The notes beneath the pieces are model-generated. The model saw only the letters and a list, made by a program, of their open reading frames with translations. It was not told where the DNA came from and ran no database searches. Positions 26,089 to 35,112 of a stretch of DNA of 64,000 nucleotides are shown piece after piece (position 1 is the first letter of the stretch; the number at the start of each line of letters is the position of its first letter). The stretch is from contig URFW01000001.1 in the NCBI GenBank assembly GCA_900547225.1, positions 1 through 64,000 of the forward strand, given 5' to 3'. Source of the stretch: an uncultured Mycoplasmatota bacterium. Lineage in GTDB: Bacteria; Bacillota_I; Bacilli_A; RF39; UBA660. The position numbers and the translations under genes are program-made.

Positions 26089-27402
26089 ATGAAATTACCA
26101 ACTATTGCACTTGTTGGAAGACCAAATGTGGGTAAATCTACTATATTTAACAGACTAGTAGGAAAAAAACAAGCAATAATAGAAGATACTCCAGGTGTAA
26201 CAAGGGATAGAATTTATGGAACTGGATCTTATTATGATTATAAGTTTAATGTAATAGATACAGGTGGTATTGATATTGGGGAAGATGCTTTTAACAAGGA
26301 AATTAAAATGCAAGCTGAAATAGCAATAGAAGAAGCAGACGTAGTTATTTTTATAGTGGATGGAAAAGAAGGAATTACCACTAATGATTTAGTTGTAAGG
26401 GATATATTAAGACGTAGTAATAAAAAAGTTGTTGTTGCAATTAATAAAGTTGATAATAAAAAGACAATGGAAAACATATATGATTTTTATGAATTAGGTT
26501 TTGATTATTATATACCAGTATCAGGTTCACACAACATTGGTATGGACGATTTAATGGATGAAGCAACAAGTGGATTTAAGAAATCTTACGATGAAGAATA
26601 TTCATCTGACGTTGTTAAGTTTTGTGTTATAGGAAGACCAAACGTAGGTAAATCATCTCTTGTTAATGCTATATTAAATGAAGAAAGAGTAATAGTAAGT
26701 GATGTTGCAGGTACAACGCGTGATACTGTTGATACAGAGTTTAATTATGAAAAAAGACCTTTTGTTGTAATTGATACAGCTGGTATGAGAAAAAAAGGTA
26801 AAGTATATGAATCAATTGAAAAGTATAGTCTGTTAAGAAGTATGAAGGCAATTGATAGATCTGATGTTTGCCTAGTTGTAATAAATGCAGAAGAAGGAAT
26901 TATAGAGCATGATAAACATATTGCAAGTTATGCACTAGAAGCTGGAAAAGCTCTTATTTTAGTAGTTAATAAATGGGATACCATTGATGATAAAGACCTA
27001 GGAATAAAAGAGTTTACTAAAAAGGTAAGAGCAGAATTTCAATTTTTAAGTTATGTTCCAATCGTATTTTTATCTGCTAAAACAAAGAAAAGAATGCATA
27101 CGCTTATGCCTTGTGTCATAAAGGCCTTTGATAATTCTCATAGAGAAATTAAGACTAGTCTTTTAAATGATGTTATAACGGATGCTGTATCAGTTCAGGC
27201 TCCACCTTCATATAAAGGTAAAAGACTTAAAATATACTTTACATCACAAACTGGTATTACACCTCCTAAGTTTACTTTCCATGTAAATAATAAGGGATTA
27301 GTGCATTTTTCATACGAAAGATATTTGGAAAACAAGATAAGAGAAAATTTTGATTTTGAGGGAACTCCAATAATATTTCAATTTAAAAATAGAAACGAAT
27401 AA
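26089..27402 (+). CDS. der: ribosome assembly GTPase Der (EngA)
   Basis: 437 residues with two GTPase domains in tandem (GRPNVGKST near residues 8-16 and GRPNVGKSS near 182-190; DTPGVTRD and DVAGTTRD switch regions; NKVD and NKWD base-specificity motifs) and a C-terminal KH-like domain (PPKFTFHVNN). Der is essential for late 50S maturation. The start at 26089 follows GAGGTG; an in-frame GTG at 26080 is part of the SD region. The gene after it is an unrelated DUF1016 nuclease. Confidence 0.96.
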   Translation: MKLPTIALVGRPNVGKSTIFNRLVGKKQAIIEDTPGVTRDRIYGTGSYYDYKFNVIDTGGIDIGEDAFNKEIKMQAEIAIEEADVVIFIVDGKEGITTNDLVVRDILRRSNKKVVVAINKVDNKKTMENIYDFYELGFDYYIPVSGSHNIGMDDLMDEATSGFKKSYDEEYSSDVVKFCVIGRPNVGKSSLVNAILNEERVIVSDVAGTTRDTVDTEFNYEKRPFVVIDTAGMRKKGKVYESIEKYSLLRSMKAIDRSDVCLVVINAEEGIIEHDKHIASYALEAGKALILVVNKWDTIDDKDLGIKEFTKKVRAEFQFLSYVPIVFLSAKTKKRMHTLMPCVIKAFDNSHREIKTSLLNDVITDAVSVQAPPSYKGKRLKIYFTSQTGITPPKFTFHVNNKGLVHFSYERYLENKIRENFDFEGTPIIFQFKNRNE

Positions 27403-27523
27403 CAAAATAAAAACAGGTATTTTTGTAAAAAAATATTTGTTTTTTTATTTGCTACTATATTTCTACAAATTTCTTAAAAATAATTCATATAATAGATGGC
27501 TAAACAAAAGAAAGGACTATGTT

Positions 27524-28414
27524 ATGAATTATTATGAGAAAATAAAAAATGAATTAATGAATAATGAAGTATATAAAAAAGTAAAAGATTATTCAAAAAA
27601 TAGAAGTGATTTAAATACGTATTATAAAGTTGGTAAATTATTAAATGATGCTGGAAAAAGTTATGGAGAAGGAATCATAAAGAAGTATTCTATGAGATTA
27701 GAAATAGATTTAGGAAAGAAATATAATGAAAGAACTCTTAGAAGATTTAGACAGTTCTATAATTTATTTAATAAACAAAAATGGTCTCCACTGGCGACCA
27801 CTTTGTCTTGGTCCCATTACTGCGAACTTATGGCAATTAAAAACATAAACGAAATGAAATATTATATAAAGATAGCAGAAAATCAAAATTTAAGTAAAAG
27901 AAAGTTAAGGGAACGTATAAAGTCCCGTGAATACGAAAGATTAGATGATAAAACAAAAGAAAAACTAATTAATAAAGAAGAGATTAATGCTGGTGATTTA
28001 ATAAAGGATCCAATATTTATAAAAAATAAGTTTGATACAGGTAAGATATCAGAGAAAATGCTAATGTCATTTATATTAGAAGATATACCAAGCTTTTTAA
28101 AACAACTAGGAGAAGGTTTTACTTTTATAGAAAACGAATACCCAATAAAAATAGGAGATAGATATAACTATATAGATATGCTCTTATATAACATTTATGA
28201 TAACTGTTATGTTGTAATAGAACTTAAGATAAACGAAATAAAAAAAGAACATATAGGACAGATAGAAACGTATATGAACTTTATAGATAAAAATTTAAGA
28301 ACGATTAATCAAAGTCCTACCATTGGTATTATCGTATGTAAAAAGAAGAACGGTTATCTATTTAAATACGTAACTAATGAAAATATTTATGAAAGAGAAT
28401 ACGAATTAGTATAA
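27524..28414 (+). CDS. DUF1016 (YhcG) family PD-(D/E)XK nuclease, copy A
   Basis: 296 residues. An N-terminal helical DUF1016_N domain (to about 150) is followed by a nuclease-like domain with IDMLLYN (Asp218), then VVIELKI (Glu233-x-Lys235), the PD-(D/E)XK arrangement, and a following QIETYMNF helix. The family's role is not settled; such genes are mobile and often sit near restriction systems. Start 27524 has GAAAGGA upstream; a longer frame has no SD. It stands between der and sporulation genes. The C-terminal part is identical over 236 bases to copy B at 52387-53268, while residues about 57-107 and 180-205 differ strongly. Confidence 0.88.
   Translation: MNYYEKIKNELMNNEVYKKVKDYSKNRSDLNTYYKVGKLLNDAGKSYGEGIIKKYSMRLEIDLGKKYNERTLRRFRQFYNLFNKQKWSPLATTLSWSHYCELMAIKNINEMKYYIKIAENQNLSKRKLRERIKSREYERLDDKTKEKLINKEEINAGDLIKDPIFIKNKFDTGKISEKMLMSFILEDIPSFLKQLGEGFTFIENEYPIKIGDRYNYIDMLLYNIYDNCYVVIELKINEIKKEHIGQIETYMNFIDKNLRTINQSPTIGIIVCKKKNGYLFKYVTNENIYEREYELV
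28142..28377 (+). repeat. 236-bp perfect direct repeat, first copy
   Basis: These bases are identical to 52996-53231 on the same strand. They code for the catalytic C-terminal domain of the DUF1016 nuclease. Identity drops sharply at both ends. Confidence 0.95.
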
Positions 28415-28422
28415 ATTTAATT

Positions 28423-28451
28423 AACACTTCAAAAAAATTAAGCATATATTA
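28423..28451 (+). promoter_or_regulatory. sigma-K like promoter of the spoVIF gene
   Basis: AACA (28423-28426) and CATATATTA (28443-28451) are 16 bases apart, matching the late mother-cell sigma-K pattern mACm-N16-CATAnnnTA. SpoVIF is a late mother-cell gene in B. subtilis. Confidence 0.6.
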
Positions 28452-28469
28452 TTCTAGGAGTGATAATGT

Positions 28470-28715
28470 ATGGGAATAACCGACAGTTTTTTAAACAAGG
28501 TGGAAAAAAAGACCAACGTAAGTAAACAAACAATTTTAGATTTAGCTGACAGATTAAAAGGTGGTAATTTAAAAGATGAGTCTACAATTAGAGGAGTAAT
28601 AGATGAACTTGCTAAATTAACTGGTAAAAATGTTAGTAAAGAACAGTCAGATAAAATAGTTAAAGCAGTAGTTGGTGATCAAATACCTAATAATTTAGAA
28701 AGTATGATAGATTAA
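28470..28715 (+). CDS. spoVIF: stage VI sporulation protein F (SpoVIF)
   Basis: 81 residues. The sequence fits the SpoVIF/YjcC family: SFLNKVEKKTNVSKQTILDLA, then LKDESTIRGVIDELAKLTGKNVSK and a final VVGDQIPNN. In B. subtilis it is a coat-associated late protein that helps late coat assembly and spore maturation. TAGGAG precedes the ATG at nine bases. It lies directly before spoIVA, itself the base of the coat, and has a sigma-K like promoter and a terminator of its own. Confidence 0.85.
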   Translation: MGITDSFLNKVEKKTNVSKQTILDLADRLKGGNLKDESTIRGVIDELAKLTGKNVSKEQSDKIVKAVVGDQIPNNLESMID

Positions 28716-28738
28716 GAAGATTTATTTCTTCTTTTTTT
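28714..28738 (+). terminator. terminator after spoVIF
   Basis: AAGAAGA (28714-28720) pairs with TCTTCTT (28727-28733), then a T run; it touches the -35 of the spoIVA promoter. Confidence 0.65.
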
Positions 28739-28765
28739 CATATTTACATATATCTTACATAATAT
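28738..28765 (+). promoter_or_regulatory. sigma-E like promoter of spoIVA
   Basis: TCATATT (28738-28744) and CATAATAT (28758-28765) are 13 bases apart, fitting the sigma-E pattern kmATATT-N13-15-CATAnnnT. spoIVA is a classic sigma-E gene. Confidence 0.65.
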
Positions 28766-28796
28766 TTAATGAGATTGAAAAGAAAGTAGGGATTAT

Positions 28797-30272
28797 ATGG
28801 AAAAATACGATATCATAAAAGATATATCAAAAAGAACAGGTGGCGACATATATCTAGGTGTAGTAGGAGCGGTTAGAACGGGTAAGTCTACTTTTATAAA
28901 AAAATGTATAGAAAACTTAGTTGTTCCAAATATTAAAGATGAATACGAAAGAAAAAGGTGTTTAGATGAAATACCTCAAACAGCGCAAGGAAAAACAATC
29001 ATGACGATAGAACCTAAGTTTGTTCCTTCTAATGCCGCAACTATTCAAATAGATGATTTTACCGCAAACATAAGGTTAATTGACTGCGTTGGATATGTTA
29101 TTGATGCCGCTAAAGGATACGAAGATGATAATGGGCCTCGTATGGTTAGAACTCCTTGGTATGATGAAGAAATACCTTTTGTTGAAGCAGCAGAAATAGG
29201 CACTGAAAAGGTTATTAGAGACCATTCTACAATTGGTATAGTAGTTACAACTGATGGTAGTTTTGGCGAAATAAAAAGAGAAGATTATGTGCCTGCTGAA
29301 AAACAGGTTATTGATGAACTAAAAGAAATAGGAAAACCTTTCATAGTAGTTTTAAACTCTGCTCATCCAACACACCCTGATACTGAAAAATTAGCAGAAA
29401 GTTTAAGAGATGAATATAAAGTTCCTGTTTTACCAGTTAGTGTTGAAGCTATGGGAGAAAAGGAAATATATAACATATTAAAAGAAGCTTTATTTGAATT
29501 TCCTGTATTAGGTGTAAATGTTAATATACCAGATTGGATAGCTTGTTTATCTTATAAACATCCTGTTAAAAAAGAATATATTGAAAGAATTAAAGAAAGT
29601 GTAACTGAAGTTGATAAGGTAAGAGATGTTGATACGATAATAGAACACTTTAATGGATGTGATGTAATTAGTAAGGCTTATTTATCTTCGGTTAATACTG
29701 CAGAAGGTGAAATAACGATAAGTCTTGAGGCTCCAGACGGATTATATAACGAGGTTTTAAACGAAATAATTGGAACTGAAATAGATTCTAAGGCTAAATT
29801 AATTAGTTTGTTTACAGAACTTAATGAAACAAGAGAGGAATTCTCACAAGTAAAAGAAGCTATTAAAATGGTTAAACAAACTGGTTATGGAACATCATTT
29901 CCAACGATTAAAGACATGAAACTTGCAACTCCAGAAATAATAAAACAGGGAACTAGATACGGTGTTAAATTAAAGGCGGTAGCGCCATCTATTCATATGA
30001 TAAGGGTTGATGTAGAATCAACGTTTGAACCTATAATAGGATCTGAAACTCAAAGTAAGGAATTAATCGATAACTTAATGAAAGATTATGAAGCAGATCC
30101 TGATAGCGTATGGAAAAGTGAAATGTTTGGTAGAAGCTTAGATAATATAGTTCAAGAGGGTATAAGAGGTAAGTTATCACTTATGCCAGATAACATAAGA
30201 CATAAGCTTCAAACAACATTAACCAAGGTAGTTAATAAGGGCTCTAATAATATGATAGCTATAGTAATATAG
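28797..30272 (+). CDS. spoIVA: stage IV sporulation protein A, spore coat morphogenetic ATPase
   Basis: 491 residues, full length. SpoIVA polymerises with ATP hydrolysis on the forespore surface and forms the platform for coat assembly. The N-terminal TRAFAC-type domain has Walker A GAVRTGKST at 24-32, the IPQTAQGKTIMTIEPKF stretch, and DCVGYVIDAAKGY. A middle domain and the conserved C-terminal end (MPDNIRHKLQTTLTKVVNKGSNNMIAIVI, in part) follow. The match is unmistakable along the whole length. It is found only in endospore formers, so it is strong evidence about the organism. Confidence 0.98.
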   Translation: MEKYDIIKDISKRTGGDIYLGVVGAVRTGKSTFIKKCIENLVVPNIKDEYERKRCLDEIPQTAQGKTIMTIEPKFVPSNAATIQIDDFTANIRLIDCVGYVIDAAKGYEDDNGPRMVRTPWYDEEIPFVEAAEIGTEKVIRDHSTIGIVVTTDGSFGEIKREDYVPAEKQVIDELKEIGKPFIVVLNSAHPTHPDTEKLAESLRDEYKVPVLPVSVEAMGEKEIYNILKEALFEFPVLGVNVNIPDWIACLSYKHPVKKEYIERIKESVTEVDKVRDVDTIIEHFNGCDVISKAYLSSVNTAEGEITISLEAPDGLYNEVLNEIIGTEIDSKAKLISLFTELNETREEFSQVKEAIKMVKQTGYGTSFPTIKDMKLATPEIIKQGTRYGVKLKAVAPSIHMIRVDVESTFEPIIGSETQSKELIDNLMKDYEADPDSVWKSEMFGRSLDNIVQEGIRGKLSLMPDNIRHKLQTTLTKVVNKGSNNMIAIVI

Positions 30273-30341
30273 TTATCATTTTTTTATTTACAAACAAATG
30301 TTTTTATGATAATATACGCTTGTATAAGAGGTAATCTTTTT

Positions 30342-31868
30342 ATGAAAAACATAGTAGAAATAGTAACAGATGAATTAGGATATGATTCATATAATAAAGG
30401 ACTTCATTACAATAAAAACTACTTAAGAAAAATAGATGACGGAGTGATGCAAGATAAATCTAAATATTTTAGATTTGATGTAGAATCTGAAAGTTATAAT
30501 AATTACTATGATGTAGTTATCATAGTTAAAAAAATGAAGTTGTAAGAAGATATTACAGTTGCCTGCAATATCAAAAAAGGCATACTTGTAAGCATATCGC
30601 AGCACGTATGTTAAAATATCAAAATGAATTGTTTAAAGAACCAAAAAATAAATTTGAATTATCTAGCAATATTTTAAAAGATTATATAAAAGATAACTCA
30701 AAGGAGCAGATTCACATAAAAATTGAATTAGATATAAATGATAATACATTTACATTAAGGCCTAAAATATGAACTAGTAAGTATTACTTATTAAATACTG
30801 AAAACAAACTTTCTTGGTTTAAAAAGGCTTATTTAGAAGGCGGGACATATAATTTTGGAATAAACTTTACATATGATTCTAAAAAGCATTATTTTAGTAA
30901 AGAAGATGAAGAACTAGTAAGATATATAATTGGTTTTAGTTATACTTATTATGGATATAGTAATTATCAAAGAACTAAATTTATGGATTTAAATGATAGA
31001 TAATTGCTCTATTTGTTTAAATTATTATATGTAAAAGGTGTTAAATATGAAGTACCTAGTGATATGAAGATAACTTTAAATAACGACCATTATGAACTTA
31101 AATTAGATAATATAAGAACTTATGACTTTTTAGGAGAAGATTATAAGTTTGCCATATATGATGGTTATTTATACGTACTTCCTAAAGAATATTCTAATTT
31201 ATTAAAAAAGATGAAAGAAAACGAAATAGATAGTTTATATATAAAAAATGATTCAGTAAAATATTTAGTATCAGGCCTTTTAAAAGACATTAAGAAAAAT
31301 GTTACAATAGATGAACGTATAACGGATATATCATTTTACTTTGCTTTTAAAAAAGACGTAATTACTTGTGACTTAAAAATGGATTATGATGGTACCATAA
31401 TTAATTATTTTTCCCAAAATACTAAAATACTGAGAGATGATGAAAAATAAAATGAAGCTATAGAACTTTTAAGAAACTGTAATTTTGATATTGATTATAG
31501 TAAAAAAGAATGGAACTTGTTGATAAATTTAATAGTGATGATACTAGTTGTTTTCTAATAACATTAAAATCATGTGGTACAGGACTTAATTTAACTTCTG
31601 CAGATATTGTAATTCACCTTGATGTTTGGTGGAATCCTCAAGTAGAAAATCAAGCAACAGATAGAGCTCATAGAATATGTCAAAAAATAAGGTTACCGTA
31701 ATTAAAATGATAACAAAAGGTACTATAGAAGAAAGAATAATAGGACTTCAAGATAAAAAGAAAATGTTAAGTGATAATTTAATTGAAGGAAAAGATGATT
31801 CATCACTAGTATCAAAACTTGATAAGGAAGATATGATAAGACTTCTTTCTTATGATAAAGACGAATAA
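30342..31868 (+). pseudogene. decayed SNF2-family (SWIM) helicase
   Basis: Pieces of one large protein follow each other in different frames. First MKNIVEIVTDELGYDSYNKG with an SD (30342-30545). After a frameshift comes a SWIM-type zinc motif, CLQYQKRHTCKH, near 30560-30600. Then an in-frame TGA at about 30769 where relatives have Gly, and a TAA at 31001-31003. The next piece is the SNF2-associated region to 31450. A large deletion removes the ATPase half, so that helicase motifs V and VI (LKSCGTGLNLTSADIVIH, NPQVENQATDRAHR) begin at 31510. One more frameshift lies near 31680 before the C-terminal KGTIEERI piece. An intact relative has over 1,000 residues; this cannot be functional. Confidence 0.88.
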
Positions 31869-31876
31869 TATGTACA

Positions 31877-31902
31877 TAAAACACCAATTGTTGGTGTTTT
31901 TT
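31877..31902 (+). terminator. terminator after the helicase remnant
   Basis: AAAACACCAA pairs with TTGGTGTTTT around a three-base loop, then TT; a perfect 10-bp stem. Confidence 0.8.
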
Positions 31903-32038
31903 AGTAGTCAAAATGTAAAATTAGTATTAATGAATGTTATATTTATTTCATAATAAAAGAAAAAAATGCCTCCTTTTAATTTTTTATAAAATATATTATA
32001 ATTATATTAGGAGAGGTTTAAATATTAAAGGTAACATA

Positions 32039-32881
32039 ATGAAAAACATAATGGTAATTTTGAATTATAATGATTATAAAACAACAATAAACTACTTAAA
32101 AACAATAAAGAACTATAAAAGTTTAGATTGTATAATAGTTGTGGATAATAATTCATCAGATGACTCATATGAAAAATTAAAGAAAATAGAAAACAAAAAA
32201 ATAATTGTTTTAAAGGCAAGTAAGAATGGCGGGTATGGATATGGAAATAATATTGGAATAAAATTTGCTATTAAAAAGTATAAAAAATGTAATATTATAA
32301 TATCAAATCCTGATATAGAAGTTAAGGATGATACAATAAAACAAATGTCGGAGTATTTGAGTAATAATTCAAATGTTGCTATAGTATCACCTGTTATAAA
32401 AGAACATGGTACTTTAAATAGGGGATGGAAAGCTTCTAATGGATATAAAGAAATGCTTCTTTCAGTACCTGTACTAGGCAGAAAATTTAGAAATAGGATA
32501 ATTGGATATCCTTCTTCTCATTATAAAAAAAATAAATCTAGCGTTGATGTTGTTTCAGGATGTTTCTTTATGATTAAATCAGATGTATTTAAAAAAATAA
32601 ATTATTTTGATGAAAATATATTTTTATATTACGAAGAAAACGTAATATGTAATAAAATTAAAAATTTAAATTATGATATAATTATACTGAATAAATGTAA
32701 TGTGATTCATAATCATTCTGTGTCAATTAATAAATCTTATAATGGACTAGGAAAATATAGAATTTTAAAGAAAAGTCAAATGTATTACTTAAATAATTAT
32801 GCAAAATGTAATTATCTATCTAAACAATTAATAAAATTATTTTCAAAAATAATGATCAAGAAATATGGAGGCAGAAAATAA
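32039..32881 (+). CDS. family 2 glycosyltransferase
   Basis: 280 residues, GT-A fold, start of the polysaccharide locus. VILNYNDYKTT and IVVDNNSSDDS form the nucleotide-binding start, NPDIEV replaces the DxD metal site, and a GCFFMIKSDVF and YYEEN region follows, as in rhamnosyl- and related transferases that build wall polymers. The start at 32039 follows AAAGGT; upstream in-frame codons have no SD. A TATAAT lies near 31997. The donor and acceptor sugars cannot be told from sequence. It is followed by the remains of another transferase gene. Confidence 0.85.
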   Translation: MKNIMVILNYNDYKTTINYLKTIKNYKSLDCIIVVDNNSSDDSYEKLKKIENKKIIVLKASKNGGYGYGNNIGIKFAIKKYKKCNIIISNPDIEVKDDTIKQMSEYLSNNSNVAIVSPVIKEHGTLNRGWKASNGYKEMLLSVPVLGRKFRNRIIGYPSSHYKKNKSSVDVVSGCFFMIKSDVFKKINYFDENIFLYYEENVICNKIKNLNYDIIILNKCNVIHNHSVSINKSYNGLGKYRILKKSQMYYLNNYAKCNYLSKQLIKLFSKIMIKKYGGRK

Positions 32882-32883
32882 AA

Positions 32884-33540
32884 GTATGTGTCCTTGTTGT
32901 GGTTGGAGATAGTTTACAAACAACGAAAAATAAAGACACAAAAAAGTTTGTGGATATTAATTAAAAACTAAAAATCAATAACTTAAAAACAAAAACTTAA
33001 TAGAAGTAATTTATATCAATTCTGACGTTAATAATATATTATATATATTAAAAATTAGATTATAAAATGATTAAGTAGGATGAATATTATGCTCATTTAA
33101 TTGTTCCAATATCTGAAGTTTATAGAAATATGACTAAAAATATAGATGCTTATGTAGTTGTTTATGCAAATGTTACAAATTCTATGGTAAAATACAATTA
33201 AAAAATGATAAATTTATATTTGAAAAAATTTGAGTAAATATGATTTTTCTAATACCATTAATAATTTAATAATATGGAAGATGTTTTTGAAAAAATCTAA
33301 AATATTTATTAAATAAAGTTTAAAATTTAATTACAAAGAAATAAAAGAATTTATTAATTATATTTTCTATACAAAAGAAAAAACATATACTTATAAGAAA
33401 AATGAATTAGAAAATATTTTAAAAATACAAGATAATCATATAGAAAAATAGATAAGGAATTAAATAATATTATAAATAGTAGTGGTTGGAAATTTTTGGA
33501 AAGGCTAAGATTTATAAAAAGAATTGGAAGAAAAAAGTAA
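32884..33540 (+). pseudogene. remains of a surface-polysaccharide gene
   Basis: No intact frame exists here, but pieces look like protein. An MCPCCGWR start after a short gap at 32885 stops at once. AHLIVPISEVYRNM...DAYVVVYANVTNSM lies in one frame at about 33090-33200. The final SSGWKFLERLRFIKRIGRKK (33478-33540) is the ending seen in many glycosyltransferases and methyltransferases of O-antigen-type clusters. Many stops and frameshifts separate them. The 720-base stretch holds no other gene. Confidence 0.6.
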
Positions 33541-33556
33541 TATTACTTTTTTTCTT
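33531..33556 (+). terminator. terminator before the ABC exporter genes
   Basis: AAAAAAGTAA and TTACTTTTTT form a 10-bp palindromic stem, with further T residues. Confidence 0.7.
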
Positions 33557-33602
33557 TTTGAATATTTGTTATAATTATAATTGCATAAGGAGTTGAATAT
33601 AG

Positions 33603-34334
33603 ATGTCAAATAATGCAATAGAAGTAAAAGATATGTCTAAGGACTTTAAGGTATATTATGATAAACCGAACACTTTAAAAGAAAAAATAGTTTTTTGGAA
33701 GAATAATAAAAGTGAAGTAAGACATGTTTTAAAAAATATAAATTTAGATATAAAAAAGGGAGAAACTGTAGCCTTGATAGGGACAAATGGAAGTGGTAAG
33801 TCAACGTTGTTAAAATTGATGACTAAAATTATTTATCCTACAAAAGGAAGAATAATAACGCATGGCAAATTAACATCATTACTAGAGTTAGGAGCTGGAT
33901 TTCATCCTGATTTCACGGGACGCGAAAATATTTATTTTAATGCCTCGATTTTTGGATTAACCGCAAAAGAAATTGATGATAGAGTAGAGGATATTATTAA
34001 ATTCTCTGAATTGGGTGAATTTATTGATAATCCTGTTAGAACTTATTCATCGGGTATGTATATGAGACTTGCCTTTGCTGTTGCTATAAATGTTGACGCA
34101 GAAATTTTGTTAATAGACGAAATACTTGCTGTAGGAGATCAACATTTCCAAGATAAATGTTTTGCAAAGCTTGAAGAACTTAAAAAAAGCGATAAAACAA
34201 TAGTTATAGTATCACATAGCTTACCAGCTGTCGAAAAATTATGTGATAGAGCAGTTTGGATATATAATGGTGAAGTTAAAATGGATGATAAGACTAGTAA
34301 AGTTATTAAAGAGTACTTAAAGGAGTGTGCTTAA
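33603..34334 (+). CDS. wzt: polysaccharide ABC exporter ATPase (Wzt/TagH type)
   Basis: 243 residues. Nucleotide-binding half of an O-antigen/teichoic-acid type exporter. Walker A GTNGSGKST at 60-68, a Q-loop region around LLELGAGFHPDFTGREN (typical of this export family), signature YSSGMYMRL near 144-152, and Walker B ILLIDEILAVGD. It ends soon after the ATPase core, so it lacks the C-terminal glycan-binding domain of some Wzt proteins; such short forms usually do not need a capped chain end. AAGGAG precedes the ATG at a rather long spacing. The permease gene follows directly. Confidence 0.93.
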   Translation: MSNNAIEVKDMSKDFKVYYDKPNTLKEKIVFWKNNKSEVRHVLKNINLDIKKGETVALIGTNGSGKSTLLKLMTKIIYPTKGRIITHGKLTSLLELGAGFHPDFTGRENIYFNASIFGLTAKEIDDRVEDIIKFSELGEFIDNPVRTYSSGMYMRLAFAVAINVDAEILLIDEILAVGDQHFQDKCFAKLEELKKSDKTIVIVSHSLPAVEKLCDRAVWIYNGEVKMDDKTSKVIKEYLKECA

Positions 34335-34335
34335 A

Positions 34336-35112
34336 ATGCTAAGTATGATAAAAGAACTATATAGTTATAGACAATTATTAAAAAGTAATGTAAAAAAAGA
34401 GATAAGAGGAAAATATAAGGGTTCATTTCTTGGAGTTTTATGGTCTTTCGTCAATCCTCTTTTAATGACTTTGGTATATGCAATAGTTTTTCCTATAATT
34501 TTGAAATCAACACAGCCACATTATGTAACATTTATAGTAATTGCCATTTTGCCTTGGACTTGGTTTACAACGGTTATCGCACAAGGAACATCAACAATGA
34601 TAGCTAATGGTGGAATAATTAAAAAGGTATATTTTCCTAGAGAAATATTACCGATTTCTGTAAATACTAGTGGGTTGATTAACTATTTGATATCTTGTTT
34701 GATAATACTAATTTTTTTAATATTTAGTGGCCTTGGGGTATCTTGGTACATTATATTTTTGCCACTTATAGTTTTAATTCAATATATTTTGTTACAAGGA
34801 ATTATATTTATAACTAGTGCAATAAATGTTTATGTAAGGGATGCTGAATACATTATTAATTTTTTGGTTATGATGTTATTTTACGCAACTCCTATTTTAT
34901 ATTCATCTACATTATTTCCAGAAAAATTTAGATGGATTCTTAATTTAAACCCAATGACAACAATTATAGAAAGTTATAGGGCTGTCTTTTATTATCAAAC
35001 ATTTCCAAATTTTAAAATGTTATTCTTCGTAGCACTATTTAGCATAGCTTTATTATTTGTTGGTTTGGCAATATTTAAAAAACTTAAGAAAGGCTTTGCA
35101 GAGGAATTATAA
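34336..35112 (+). CDS. wzm: polysaccharide ABC exporter permease (Wzm/TagG type)
   Basis: 258 residues, ABC-2 type membrane protein with about six helices. YRQLLKSNVKKEIRGKYKGS (in part) is the amphipathic family start, followed by LGVLWSFVNPLLM and, later, NPMTTIIESYRAVFY, both hallmarks of TagG/Wzm. With the ATPase it would flip or export an undecaprenyl-linked polymer. The ATG at 34336 is preferred to a GTG at 34327; AAAGGAG precedes it. One base after the wzt stop; overlaps the next transferase gene by one base. Confidence 0.92.
   Translation: MLSMIKELYSYRQLLKSNVKKEIRGKYKGSFLGVLWSFVNPLLMTLVYAIVFPIILKSTQPHYVTFIVIAILPWTWFTTVIAQGTSTMIANGGIIKKVYFPREILPISVNTSGLINYLISCLIILIFLIFSGLGVSWYIIFLPLIVLIQYILLQGIIFITSAINVYVRDAEYIINFLVMMLFYATPILYSSTLFPEKFRWILNLNPMTTIIESYRAVFYYQTFPNFKMLFFVALFSIALLFVGLAIFKKLKKGFAEEL

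Noticed and set aside
31004..31450. A separate 148-residue gene
   Set aside because: It is continuous in homology with the pieces before and after it and belongs to the decayed SNF2 helicase; it also lacks a proper start.
33541..33590. A shared promoter motif TTGAAT...TATAATTATAAT here and at 56140-56165
   Set aside because: The spacing between the elements (7 or 12-13 bases) does not fit a promoter, and the similarity can follow from terminator T-runs next to AT-rich -10 sequences.
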